64,000 bases of DNA from Bacteroidetes bacterium SW_9_63_38 (lineage in GTDB: Bacteria > Bacteroidota > Rhodothermia > Rhodothermales > Salinibacteraceae): positions 124,001 to 188,000 of the forward strand of contig PXUA01000001.1 of assembly GCA_003022435.1 (NCBI GenBank). Reading direction: 5' to 3'. Below the pieces are notes generated by a model, which was given only the letters and a program-made list of their open reading frames with translations, was not told the origin of the DNA and ran no database searches. Positions 44,673 to 52,755 of this stretch are shown piece by piece. The position numbers and the translations under genes are program-made. How positions within the stretch are numbered: the stretch's first letter is position 1; each line of letters starts with the position of its first letter.

Positions 44673-45647
44673 CTACGCGCCTACGCCCTTAAATAGACCT
44701 TCCACAAACCCCTTGCTGTCGAAGACCTGCAGGTCGTCGACCTCTTCCCCCACGCCGATGTACTTGACCGGCACCTGAAACTGATGCGACACGCCGATGA
44801 CGATGCCGCCCTTGGCCGTGCCGTCGAGCTTGGTGAGGGCCAATCCCGTCACGTCCACGCTTTCGATGAACTCCTCCGCCTGCCGGAGCGCGTTCTGCCC
44901 GGTCGAGGCGTCGAGGACCAGCAGCACCTCGTGCGGCGCGCTGTCGGTGCGCTTCTGCATCACACGCTTCATCTTGGCGAGCTCGTCCATAAGCCCCCCC
45001 TTCGTGTGCAGGCGCCCCGCGGTATCGATGAGCACCACGTCCGCGTCGCGGGCCTGCGCCGCCTCAATGGTGTCGTAGGCCACCGCCGCGGGGTCGGAGC
45101 CGTGCTGCTGCTTGATGATGGGCACGTCGGCACGGTCGGCCCAGATTTCGAGCTGCTCGATCGCCGCGGCCCGGAAGGTGTCCGCCGCCCCCAAGACCAC
45201 CTTCTTCCCCGCCTGCTCGTATCGGTGCGCCATCTTGCCGATCGTGGTCGTCTTGCCGACGCCGTTGACGCCAACCACCATGATCACGTGCGGCTTGTTC
45301 GGGAGCTCAGCGTCGAAGTCCGCCGGGCGTTCGTCCTCCTCCTCCAGCATCAGCTTCGCAATCTCGTCGCGGATGAGAAGGTTCAGCTCCTCCGTCGACA
45401 CGTACTGATCCTCCGAGACGCGCGCCTCGACGTGGTCGATGATGTCGAGGGTCGTGTCGACCCCCACGTCGCTGGTCACGAGAATCTCTTCCAGCTTATC
45501 GAGCACCTCCGCATCGACGGTGTCTTTGCCCCGCACCATGCGGTCGAGCTTGCCGAAGAAGCTGGTTCGGGTCTTTTCGAGGCCTTCCTCCAGCTTCTCC
45601 TGCTCCTCCTCGTCGTTCGTATTGGTAAAGCGGTCGAGAAACCCCAT
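44673..45647 (-). CDS. ftsY: Signal recognition particle receptor FtsY
   Basis: FtsY is the SRP receptor GTPase that brings ribosome-nascent chains to the Sec translocon. The 324-residue protein is the short form, starting MGFLDRFTNTNDEEEQEKLE with no long acidic A domain. The N domain is followed by the G domain: P-loop VVGVNGVGKTTTIGKMAHRY (about residue 127), GADTFRAAAIEQLEIW, VVLIDTAGRLHTKGGLMDEL (about 205) and LALTKLDGTAKGGIVIGVSH (about 275). The C-terminus, YIGVGEEVDDLQVFDSKGFV, is standard. Confidence 0.97.
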   Translation of the reverse strand: MGFLDRFTNTNDEEEQEKLEEGLEKTRTSFFGKLDRMVRGKDTVDAEVLDKLEEILVTSDVGVDTTLDIIDHVEARVSEDQYVSTEELNLLIRDEIAKLMLEEEDERPADFDAELPNKPHVIMVVGVNGVGKTTTIGKMAHRYEQAGKKVVLGAADTFRAAAIEQLEIWADRADVPIIKQQHGSDPAAVAYDTIEAAQARDADVVLIDTAGRLHTKGGLMDELAKMKRVMQKRTDSAPHEVLLVLDASTGQNALRQAEEFIESVDVTGLALTKLDGTAKGGIVIGVSHQFQVPVKYIGVGEEVDDLQVFDSKGFVEGLFKGVGA

Positions 45648-45692
45648 GATGATGTCGTCCAGAAAAAAGAGTGTGATGAGGACGGTCGGTGT

Positions 45693-46388
45693 CTACCGGG
45701 CGGCTCGGCCCACGTCCGCAAAAGTTGCCCGGACCGACGGATCGGGAGGGGCGGACGCGCCCGACGCCGCGTCGCCGGACGCGGACCCGTTGTTCGCGGG
45801 AGGTTGGGCATCCGGGGGCGGCGACCGGCGCACGGCGTTCAGATAGCGCACCAGGTATACCCCGAATGAGAAGACGAACAATCCCGTCGCCATCCAGAGG
45901 CAGACGTTGAGCACGGGCGGATCGGCCTTCAAAATAATACTGACGACGGTGAGGGCAAGCCAGAGGCTGGCCGCCTTGCCCGCCCAGGCGCTCATGAGCA
46001 CCGTCCCGGATCGCCGCGCAATCCACGCCCCGCCGGCCAGAATGAGCACGTCGCGCCCAAGAATGACGCCAAGGAACCAGAGTGGCAGCTGCGGCTCCAC
46101 GGGCCGAAACGTGAGCACCGACACGGTCAGAATGGCCGCAAACTTGTCGGACACCGGATCAATCACCTTTCCCCACTCTGAGACCGTGCGCGTCCACCGC
46201 GCCACGCGCCCGTCGAACCAGTCGGTCAGGATGACCGCAATCGTGAGGCCGAGGAGCCACCCGAGCGACCCATCCTGCCAAAGCAGCACGGCGATGGGCA
46301 GGACCAGTACGAATCGTGACAGGCTGAGTACATTCGCAATCGTCCAGAATCGTCCCAGATTCGGCAGGGCCGAGGTGAGGGAGGGCAT
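45693..46388 (-). CDS. CDP-alcohol phosphatidyltransferase (PgsA-like)
   Basis: This 231-residue membrane enzyme transfers a phosphatidyl group from CDP-diacylglycerol to an alcohol, making for example phosphatidylglycerol phosphate. The signature DGx2ARx8Gx3Dx3D is complete in DWFDGRVARW followed by EWGKVIDPVSDKF at about residues 55-83. Hydrophobic helices flank it, and the N-terminal segment ALPNLGRFWTIANVLSLSRF is typical. The C-terminal 45 residues are a low-complexity, acidic, Pro/Ala-rich tail (PPPDAQPPANNGSASGDAAS) not common in the family. The ATG at 46388 fits the usual start. Substrate is predicted only by family. Confidence 0.9.
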   Translation of the reverse strand: MPSLTSALPNLGRFWTIANVLSLSRFVLVLPIAVLLWQDGSLGWLLGLTIAVILTDWFDGRVARWTRTVSEWGKVIDPVSDKFAAILTVSVLTFRPVEPQLPLWFLGVILGRDVLILAGGAWIARRSGTVLMSAWAGKAASLWLALTVVSIILKADPPVLNVCLWMATGLFVFSFGVYLVRYLNAVRRSPPPDAQPPANNGSASGDAASGASAPPDPSVRATFADVGRAAR

Positions 46389-46667
46389 ACTGAGTCGAGC
46401 AGTGCAACGGATCGTGAACAGCGCCGCGAACGGGCCGACCCGCGCCTCTGAGGGGTGACTCTCACGGAGCCGGAAGGGCCGTTGACGACACGCGCTCATA
46501 CAACATAGTAGAGATTTCGTTTGGCCTCCACTATCCTTTCGACGGACGGCCGGAAATCCAAGCGAATTTTTTCCTGTCCGTTTCGCGGCTGTTCCGTCGC
46601 CACAACGGCGCGGATTCTCCGGACGATCTGCTCGCCCGCCTCTCGTTTTTGCCATCGTCCTCCCCCA

Positions 46668-47750
46668 ATGCTGTTTCTTTTCGGCGGAGCGCTCGCCGTG
46701 CTCGTGCTGTACTCGACCCTGCTCGGCTGGGGCTGGCGCCGGGCCCGACCGGAAGACCATCCGGCAATCTCCGACGACGAGGAGCCGCCCCTCTCCGTCA
46801 TTGTGGCCGTCCGAAACGAGGACGATACACTGCCCCGCCTCCTTGACGCCCTGGACCAGCAAACCCACCCGGCCCACGAGGTCGTGATTGTGGACGACGC
46901 CTCCACCGACGACACCGGCGCGATTGCCGCCCGCTGGGCCGAGGCGCACGACCACGCCCAGGTGGTGCGCGTGACCGATCCGCAGCCGCCGCGCAAGAAG
47001 CACGCTCTCACCCAGGGCATCGAGGCCGCCACGCACGACCTGCTCGCCATCACGGACGCCGACTGCGAGCCCCCACCGGGCTGGCTGTCGGGACTGGCCG
47101 CCGCCCATGCAGCCACCGAGGACGCCTGCGTGCTCGTGGGCTACAGCCCGCTCCGCGGGTCCGGCCTGCTGGGCTCCTTCGCCCGCTACGAGACGCTGGT
47201 GGAACTGCTCTACGCCGTCGCCGCGATTGAAGGAAACCGCCCGTACATGGCCGTGGGTCGCAACCTGAGCTATCCGCGATCGGTGTTCGAGGCTGTCGGC
47301 GGATTCTCCCACTCCGAGCAGTCCATGAGCGGCGACGACGACCTGTTCGTGCAGGCGGTGCATCGTCACACCGACGCCGCGGTCCGGCCGGTGCTGAATT
47401 CCCGCACATTCGTGCCGTCCGCCCCCCCCGACTCCTGGCGCGAGTGGGTCCAACAACGACGGCGCCACGTTTCCGCCGGGCGCCACTACCCCGCCGACGT
47501 GGGCCTGCACCTCACCCTCCTCCACGCGAGCCTCGTCCTGGTCTGGCTTGCTCCCCTGGTGCTGGGGAAACTGGGCCTGGGCCTGCTCGCGACCGGCCTG
47601 CTGGCGCGCCATTCGGCCCTCGGCCCCGCTGCCGATGCCCTCGACGAACCCTCGCTCCTGGCCGTTTTTCCGCTCTGGGAACTCGGCCTCGCCCTCTACC
47701 ACGTCACCATCGTCCCCGTCGGCCTCCTCTCTCCGCCCGAAGACTGGTAA
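46668..47750 (+). CDS. Glycosyltransferase family 2, membrane-associated
   Basis: This 360-residue protein has an N-terminal helix (MLFLFGGALAVLVLYSTLLG), a GT2 domain and a C-terminal membrane region of about two helices (LLHASLVLVWLAPLVLG and LLAVFPLWELGLALYHV). The GT-A features are PLSVIVAVRNEDDTLPRLLD, EVVIVDDASTDDTG, LAITDADCEPPPGWLS and the later SMSGDDDLFVQAVHRHTDA. The order matches the type that extends sugars on membrane carriers or glycolipids. The donor and acceptor are not predictable. The ATG at 46668 is followed by the transmembrane start. The upstream extension overlaps a leftward gene region and has no signal. Confidence 0.9.
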   Translation: MLFLFGGALAVLVLYSTLLGWGWRRARPEDHPAISDDEEPPLSVIVAVRNEDDTLPRLLDALDQQTHPAHEVVIVDDASTDDTGAIAARWAEAHDHAQVVRVTDPQPPRKKHALTQGIEAATHDLLAITDADCEPPPGWLSGLAAAHAATEDACVLVGYSPLRGSGLLGSFARYETLVELLYAVAAIEGNRPYMAVGRNLSYPRSVFEAVGGFSHSEQSMSGDDDLFVQAVHRHTDAAVRPVLNSRTFVPSAPPDSWREWVQQRRRHVSAGRHYPADVGLHLTLLHASLVLVWLAPLVLGKLGLGLLATGLLARHSALGPAADALDEPSLLAVFPLWELGLALYHVTIVPVGLLSPPEDW

Positions 47751-48197
47751 CTCCGCTCTCCCGCCTCTCATCATTCGCCTTTCTCCCCCTCACCTCTCGC
47801 CTATTCCCCCTCGCCTCTTCGCGCACTTCGATCACGGTCGCCCGTCACGGCACGCTCACCGACCGGTGGGACGGCTCGTTTTTGTCAAACCTGTGCCCGG
47901 AGCGGGCGCCCATTGTGTTCGCGTGCGGATGCCCCGGGCGCGAAAACGGCCGTTCGTGGTTATATGCAGATTGCTTCGGCATAAGACTCACTCGGGACGT
48001 CAGAACTCCCTGAAATGGAGCGTTTTACCTAAACTGCTCATTCATCATATCCCGATCAGGTCCGTGATACGACACGGACTCGATCACTGTAACTATAAGT
48101 TATGGTACGCTGTGCAACTGCTTCTGGTCGTCTCAGTTGATATAACATCGGTTCTGAGCAGAACCAGTACACTCGAACGGCCAACAAGTCTCTCGAT
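47751..48197. other. Intergenic; small palindrome
   Basis: This gap has only a GGTTCTGAGCAGAACC palindrome (48150-48165), similar to those in rnpB and upstream of hprK, and C/T-rich simple sequence near 47755-47830. No gene was recognised. The last part is the upstream frame of the DUF433 protein, without a start codon. Confidence 0.5.
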
Positions 48198-48263
48198 GAT
48201 AGGATCCTCCGAACGCCCGACATCTGTGGCGGGAAGCCCCGTATTGGGGGTCATCGGATCACC

Positions 48264-48485
48264 GTGCAAAACATTGCCATCTGGCACGATCGCCTCGGCT
48301 GGGACGCTGACGAAATCGCGTCTGAGTACGATTTGAAGCTGGCCGACATCTACGCAGCTCTTGCCTACTACTTTGCCCACCGCGAAGAGATTGACCAGTC
48401 GATTCGTGAGGGCAAAGCCTTCGTCGAAGAGATGAAGCGCCAGACGCCGTCGAAGCTTGAGGAGAAGCTCCAGGGGAAGACGTAG
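48264..48485 (+). CDS. DUF433 antitoxin, probably N-terminally shortened by start loss
   Basis: This is the antitoxin of a DUF433/DUF5615 pair. The 73-residue product from the GTG at 48264 starts in the middle of the domain (VQNIAIWHDRLGWDADEIAS, then YDLKLADIYAALAYYFAHRE). The same frame upstream from about 48198 encodes DRILRTPDICGGKPRIGGHR without a stop, which is exactly the expected N-terminal half of the family. However, no ATG, GTG or TTG is in frame there. An ATG at 48196 is out of frame by one base, so loss of one base probably destroyed the original start. The shortened protein overlaps the toxin start by one base. Confidence 0.72.
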   Translation: MQNIAIWHDRLGWDADEIASEYDLKLADIYAALAYYFAHREEIDQSIREGKAFVEEMKRQTPSKLEEKLQGKT

Positions 48486-48814
48486 TGGCCGCTGTTCGGT
48501 ACTATCTTGACGAACACATTGCGGAGGCCGTCGCGACGGGGCTTCGGAATCGTGGGATCGACGTTCGTACGCTGAGTGAAGCTGGGATGCTCGGGGCCGG
48601 CGACGAAGATCACCTCGCGTATGCCTACGAGGAAGGGAGAGTGCTGGTAACCTACGATGACGATTTCCTCCGGTTGGCGGCCCAAATCGAAGAGCACGGG
48701 GGCGTTGCTCTTGCTCCGCAAGAACAGTCGATCAGAGAGCTGGTTCGCGGGCCGACGTTGATCGCGGAGGAAATGGAACGAGAAGAAATGGAGGGACACG
48801 TCGAATTCTTGTAG
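48485..48814 (+). CDS. DUF5615 (PIN-like) toxin
   Basis: This 109-residue PIN-like protein has a GTG start overlapping the stop of the DUF433 gene by one base (translational coupling). The N-terminus AAVRYYLDEHIAEAVATGLR has the family Asp-Glu-His motif, followed by GIDVRTLSEAGMLGAGDEDH, LAYAYEEGRVLVTYDDDFLR with the second acidic cluster, and IEEHGGVALAP. The C-terminus is longer and acidic. These proteins are presumed RNases neutralised by DUF433 partners. Activity is not shown for this protein. The frame is intact, so the toxin could still be made even though its antitoxin has lost its normal start. Confidence 0.82.
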   Translation: MAAVRYYLDEHIAEAVATGLRNRGIDVRTLSEAGMLGAGDEDHLAYAYEEGRVLVTYDDDFLRLAAQIEEHGGVALAPQEQSIRELVRGPTLIAEEMEREEMEGHVEFL

Positions 48815-48861
48815 CCTGCGCGACCGATCTGCACTCTATAACACGTCTGCTACAGCTGAAA

Positions 48862-49158
48862 ATGGGGCTGGTGCCGCTGTCCGACAGCTCTGTCCTGGCA
48901 ACGGACTACGACCCCCTCTCAGCTCTGATGGACAAACATCGCGAGTTGGAGCGATGGTCGTGGCGACTACTTGCCTCTGCGCTGAGAGGCCGGTCGAAAC
49001 GGGAACGAGATCACATGATCCTGACAGCAAAGGAACGGCACGAGCGATTGCTGGCGGAAAGTCCCCAACTGGTACAGCGGGTCCCTCTGAAGCACATTGC
49101 CTCATACTTGGGCATGTCGCCGGAAACCTTGAGCCGCATTCGGGGCTCCATTTCTTGA
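48862..49158 (+). pseudogene. Crp/Fnr-type regulator, C-terminal fragment
   Basis: The 98-residue frame ends in the HTH part of a Crp/Fnr regulator of the Bacteroidota type: KERHERLLAESPQLVQRVPL, KHIASYLGMSPETLSRIRGS. The helix before it, MDKHRELERWSWRLLASALR, corresponds to the dimerisation helix. The cNMP-binding domain of about 100 residues that should lie upstream is missing, and the region before 48862 has stops in this frame. The gene is therefore a 5'-truncated remnant. It still encodes a recognisable DNA-binding domain, but without the sensor domain it is unlikely to act normally. Confidence 0.75.
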
Positions 49159-49285
49159 CATGGCCCAATGCACGTCGAGTCCGGAACCGTTAGTGTGGAG
49201 GCGCACAATCCTCTGCCATTCAAACGTTTGACGGTTCATAGACGTCATCGAGCAGTTTCGTCCGTACCAACCTCTCTTATGGGAA

Positions 49286-49675
49286 GTGAGTGTGGGGGGC
49301 TTCTTCGGGATAAACGGCGCGTTTCTCTACTGCGCTCTGCTTCATCCAGCCACCATGGGGGGCGCTCTCCAAAACCCGATCAGTGCGGCATTCATCGTTG
49401 AGGCCCTTCTCATAACAGCCGTACTCGCCTGGATCGTATGGGTAACCGGCGCGGAGAAGCCGGGGTATGTGACATTTATTGGTTTATCTATTGTGGGCAG
49501 TCCTGCCTTCAGCGTACCGGCCTTTCTCCTGCTTCATCTACACAAAAACGACAGCGAAGAAGGCCCCCCGGTTCCTAGCGCGTTGTTCATCCCTCGTGCA
49601 GTAGCCCCGCTACAGCCGATAAGGGGCGGGTGCCGGTATCGGTCGAGGAGTGTCAGGGGGAATCGATGTCCGTGA
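49286..49675 (+). CDS. Hypothetical small membrane protein
   Basis: This 129-residue reading frame starts with GTG at 49286, giving MSVGGFFGINGAFLYCALLH. Two clear transmembrane helices follow (ISAAFIVEALLITAVLAWIV and YVTFIGLSIVGSPAFSVPAF). The C-terminal 40 residues (PSALFIPRAVAPLQPIRGG) are not protein-like and could be read-through after a frameshift. A run of six G near the start allows slippage, and an ATG seven bases upstream of the GTG is in another frame. The hydrophobic middle looks real. Family unknown. Confidence 0.42.
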   Translation: MSVGGFFGINGAFLYCALLHPATMGGALQNPISAAFIVEALLITAVLAWIVWVTGAEKPGYVTFIGLSIVGSPAFSVPAFLLLHLHKNDSEEGPPVPSALFIPRAVAPLQPIRGGCRYRSRSVRGNRCP

Positions 49676-50043
49676 TTGAGAGTGCTTACGCGAACAGATG
49701 GGTACTTCGACGGGCAGGATCGCTTCGTTGAGTAGCCTCGGCTCAACGAAGAAGGTCTCCCTGCAGCTGAGCTTCTCGTCGTAACGCCTCAGGCCGTCGT
49801 AGTGGTGTGATGGGTCTCTTTCGCGCCTACTCGACTCGCCTCTAGGCTTCTGTCCATCGGCGACTCTGCGTCATGCGGTAGGAGTGGTTGTTGTGGATAG
49901 CGACTTGAGCTATTCAGCAGGACCGACGTCAACAGGGCACGTGATCGTCCCGAGTCGTCCATCTTCGATATGCAACTTCTCCCCGTGGCCGCTATGTTGC
50001 AGTCGCACGCATTGCTTTCTTCCACGACCTTGCTCGCTACAGC
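49676..50043. other. Intergenic, upstream of manC
   Basis: This 368-base region upstream of manC has no gene or repeat that I recognise. It presumably contains the manC promoter. Confidence 0.5.
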
Positions 50044-51114
50044 ATGGACTACGCCGTCATTATGGCCGGGGGCATCGGCACCCGGTTCTGGCCCGCCAGC
50101 CGCAAAGAAAAGCCGAAGCAGTTCCTCGACGTCTTCGGCGACGGCACCCTCATCCAAAACACCGTCGCCCGCCTTCAGGGCATAATTCCTCCCGAGCGGT
50201 GCCTCATCGTCACCCATGATCGCTACGTGGAGCAGACCCAGAAGCAGCTTCCGGCCGTCCCGGAGGAAAACATCCTGGCTGAGCCCATCAGCCGCAATAC
50301 GGCTCCCTGCATCGCCTACGCTGCCGCGGTGCTGGCCGACCGCGACCCCGACGCCACGATGGTGGTGCTCCCGGCCGACCACGTGATCGGAAACGTCCAG
50401 GCGTTCCACGACACCCTGGAGGTCGCACTCGACACCGCCCAGAAGCCCGACGCCCTCGTCACGATCGGCATCGAGCCCACCTATCCCGCAACCGGCTACG
50501 GCTACATCCAATACGACGGCGACGAGAACGACAACGGATCCCTGCAGGCCCATCCCGTGCGCACCTTCGCCGAAAAGCCGGACGAGTCGACCGCCGAACG
50601 CTTCATCGACTCCGGCGATTTCCTCTGGAACAGCGGCATGTTCATCTGGCGGGCCGACACTATCCTCAACCAGGTCGAAACGCACCTCCCCGACGCCCAC
50701 AAGGCCTTCGCTCCCGTCCGCGAGGCCGGCGACGACGTAGCGCCCGACACCCTGGAGGAGGCCTTCAAGACGAGCCCGCGCATCTCCATCGACTACGGCG
50801 TCATGGAGCAGGCCGAAGCTGTCTTCGTCGTGCCCGGCTCGTTCGACTGGAACGATGTCGGCGACTGGCGCGCCGTCTACGACCTCAGTGAGAAGAACGA
50901 TCACGGAAATGTCATTGAGGGCGACGTCATTATGCAGGACTCCAGCCGCTGCTACGTCCAGTCCGACGATCGCCTCATCGTCCTCGTCGGCATGCATGAC
51001 TCGGTGGTGGTCGACACCGACGACGCCGTCCTCGTCTGCAACCGCGAAAGCGCCCAGCAGGTCAAACAGGTCGTCGAGTACCTCCACGCCCACCAGTTCG
51101 ACGAGTACGTGTAG
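50044..51114 (+). CDS. manC: Mannose-1-phosphate guanylyltransferase
   Basis: The enzyme makes GDP-mannose from mannose-1-phosphate and GTP for polysaccharide or compatible-solute synthesis. The 356-residue protein is the single-domain type without the C-terminal isomerase. The nucleotide-binding signature GGIGTRFWPASRKEKPKQFL is at residues 9-28. ENILAEPISRNTAPCIAYAA, VVLPADHVIGN, FAEKPDESTAERFIDSGDFL and WNSGMFIWRADTIL follow in order. The C-terminal part has DYGVMEQAEAVFVVPGSFDW and NDVGDWRAVYDL. Length and order are normal. No other sugar-nucleotide gene is beside it. Confidence 0.95.
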   Translation: MDYAVIMAGGIGTRFWPASRKEKPKQFLDVFGDGTLIQNTVARLQGIIPPERCLIVTHDRYVEQTQKQLPAVPEENILAEPISRNTAPCIAYAAAVLADRDPDATMVVLPADHVIGNVQAFHDTLEVALDTAQKPDALVTIGIEPTYPATGYGYIQYDGDENDNGSLQAHPVRTFAEKPDESTAERFIDSGDFLWNSGMFIWRADTILNQVETHLPDAHKAFAPVREAGDDVAPDTLEEAFKTSPRISIDYGVMEQAEAVFVVPGSFDWNDVGDWRAVYDLSEKNDHGNVIEGDVIMQDSSRCYVQSDDRLIVLVGMHDSVVVDTDDAVLVCNRESAQQVKQVVEYLHAHQFDEYV

Positions 51115-51245
51115 GCCTCTGCACGGCGAACGGGGCCGCGAACGACGGCTTGTCGCTCGATGTCTCCAACGGATCTGAGCCAAGCGTAGAGGGGCTCTGC
51201 GCCGAACGTAGAGAGGCAACGTCCAATCCCGTCCGTTTGCTGTCG

Positions 51246-51373
51246 CTAGTGCAGCTTCAAACGATCTTTTGGGGAAAGCAGTTTGCTATTGCTCCACGCT
51301 CCAGCTTGAGGTATGGACGGACGAGGTCCGTCCAAAGCTCGATTGCACAACGGACCAGTTGAAGCTGCACTAG
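51246..51373. mobile_element. MITE-like element with 15-bp perfect terminal inverted repeats
   Basis: CTAGTGCAGCTTCAA (51246-51260) and TTGAAGCTGCACTAG (51359-51373) are exact inverted copies around 98 bases with no coding capacity. CTAG at both ends could be a four-base target duplication, leaving 11-bp ends TGCAGCTTCAA. A further small inverted repeat lies inside (GGACGGAC, GAG, GTCCGTCC). It is a candidate non-autonomous transposable element; no transposase is in the window. Confidence 0.65.
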
Positions 51374-51418
51374 AGTCTCGAAGCAGTTGCCTCGTACCGT
51401 CCCCTCGGTCAACGGATT

Positions 51419-51529
51419 TACTGATCCGTGCACGGGTAGGTAAACAATACTCTCCGTGTGAAGAGATCTCCAGAGCCGTGTTGCGTTATCAGCGGAGGTC
51501 GTCTTTGGGAATCCATTCACGTATCAGTA
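51419..51529. mobile_element. TA-flanked MITE, second copy
   Basis: The left end TACTGATCCGTGCACGGG starts at 51419 and the right end TTCACGTATCAGTA ends at 51529. The ends are inverted copies with one mismatch (TACTGATCCGTG against TACTGATACGTG). The flanking TA at both ends fits a TA target duplication as made by IS630/Tc1-type transposases. The left end also contains GTAGGTAAACAATA, close to the element at 61443 (GTACGCAAACAAT) and the partial copy at 12458. No protein is encoded. Confidence 0.75.
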
Positions 51530-51635
51530 AGGGCGGTATCCTCTTTTCTCTCTAACGCTTCTCCCCGATACAGGCATCTCTGGCTGTTGAACGCAGGTGC
51601 CGAGCACGCCCTGTTTCCCCGAACGCCCCGACTCG

Positions 51636-51677
51636 ATCCCCACCGTTCTCTCATCGTAGAACGGTGGGGATTTTCAA
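51636..51677 (+). terminator. Strong Rho-independent terminator without an obvious gene
   Basis: ATCCCCACCGTTCT (51636-51649) and AGAACGGTGGGGAT (51658-51671) form a perfect 14-bp stem with an eight-base loop. TTTTCAATTT follows. The nearest upstream gene is manC, 520 bases away and separated by two MITE-like elements, so this may end an unrecognised small RNA starting after about 51530. Confidence 0.7.
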
Positions 51678-52047
51678 TTTCTAGTCGATCCCATCATCTC
51701 CTACGTCTCCGGACATGTCTCAACCTGCGATCGCCCCGTGTCCACGGGAGGGCAGTCGACGACCCGCCGCTCCCCACCGGCTTCCGCGTGAGTAGAAAAA
51801 GGGTCTCGTAGTGCCTCCCAGATGCGTAGCGCCGTTGGCGTCCAACGGCGCTACAAAGCCAGTGCGCAAACCAGAATGACTGCGCCAAATTTGGTATCCC
51901 CGTTCGCCTCTCGCCCATCGCCTCTCGCCCATTCGCCCCTTGCCCTTCACCGAGTCTTCGCCGCAGGGTGTGAACGGTGCGTCAGATCGTGACGTTGGAG
52001 TCAGTCCGTGAATGGTCAGTCACCCTCCTCACGTCCTCGCACTCCTC

Positions 52048-52755
52048 ATGCCGATCTCGTCCGATTCCTCCCTCTCCCGGCGCGAGCGGGAACGTCGCAT
52101 GCGCCGCCAGGCCATGCTCGACGCCGCCTCCGCCGTCTTCGCCGAGAAGGGATACACCCAGGCAACGCTCGACGAGATTGCCGACCGGGCCGAGTTCGGG
52201 AAGGGCACGCTCTACAACTATTTCGAAGACGGCAAGGAAGGGCTGCTATTTGCCATCTTCGACCAGGTGTACGACGACCTCGAAGACATGATACGGACCA
52301 CCGTCGGGAGCGACGGACGGGACGACCATGCATTTCGGGCAGCATTCCACGACCTCGTCGTGCGTTCATTCGGATACTACGAGAACCGGGAGGATCTCTT
52401 CCTCATCCTGATCAAGGAGGCCCACCGGCTCTGCTTCAGCGACGACGCAGAGAAGGCGGCCTACTTCCAGGCGCAGCAACAGCGCATGGTCGACGCCTTC
52501 GTGCCGGCCGTCGAGGCGGCCATGGGGACAAACCGGATCGCGACGCTGCCCTCGACTCCTGTAGCGTACATGCTTCTGGAGGTCATACACGACCTTATCG
52601 TCCACCGCTGCCTCACGGAGCGCAATGAAGATCCCGACGAGGCGTGCCTGCCGGACGCGGATCTTATGAACGATCCGGACGCGGCCGCCGATTTTCTGAC
52701 CAGTCTCCTGTTCGACGGCCTCCACGCAACCGGCTCCCCCAACTCTTCCGAGTAA
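52048..52755 (+). CDS. TetR-family transcriptional regulator of the efflux operon
   Basis: The 235-residue protein starts MPISSDSSLSRRERERRMRR. The TetR HTH runs from about residue 20 to 65: QAMLDAASAVFAEKGYTQAT, then LDEIADRAEFGKGTLYNYFE. The remainder is the helical ligand-binding domain. Its stop codon overlaps the tolC start (TAATG), so it is the first gene of the tolC-mfp-RND operon and likely represses its own operon in response to an efflux substrate. The ATG at 52048 is preferred; a start at 52012 is possible but gives a non-conserved extension. No operator palindrome was clearly seen upstream. Confidence 0.92.
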   Translation: MPISSDSSLSRRERERRMRRQAMLDAASAVFAEKGYTQATLDEIADRAEFGKGTLYNYFEDGKEGLLFAIFDQVYDDLEDMIRTTVGSDGRDDHAFRAAFHDLVVRSFGYYENREDLFLILIKEAHRLCFSDDAEKAAYFQAQQQRMVDAFVPAVEAAMGTNRIATLPSTPVAYMLLEVIHDLIVHRCLTERNEDPDEACLPDADLMNDPDAAADFLTSLLFDGLHATGSPNSSE

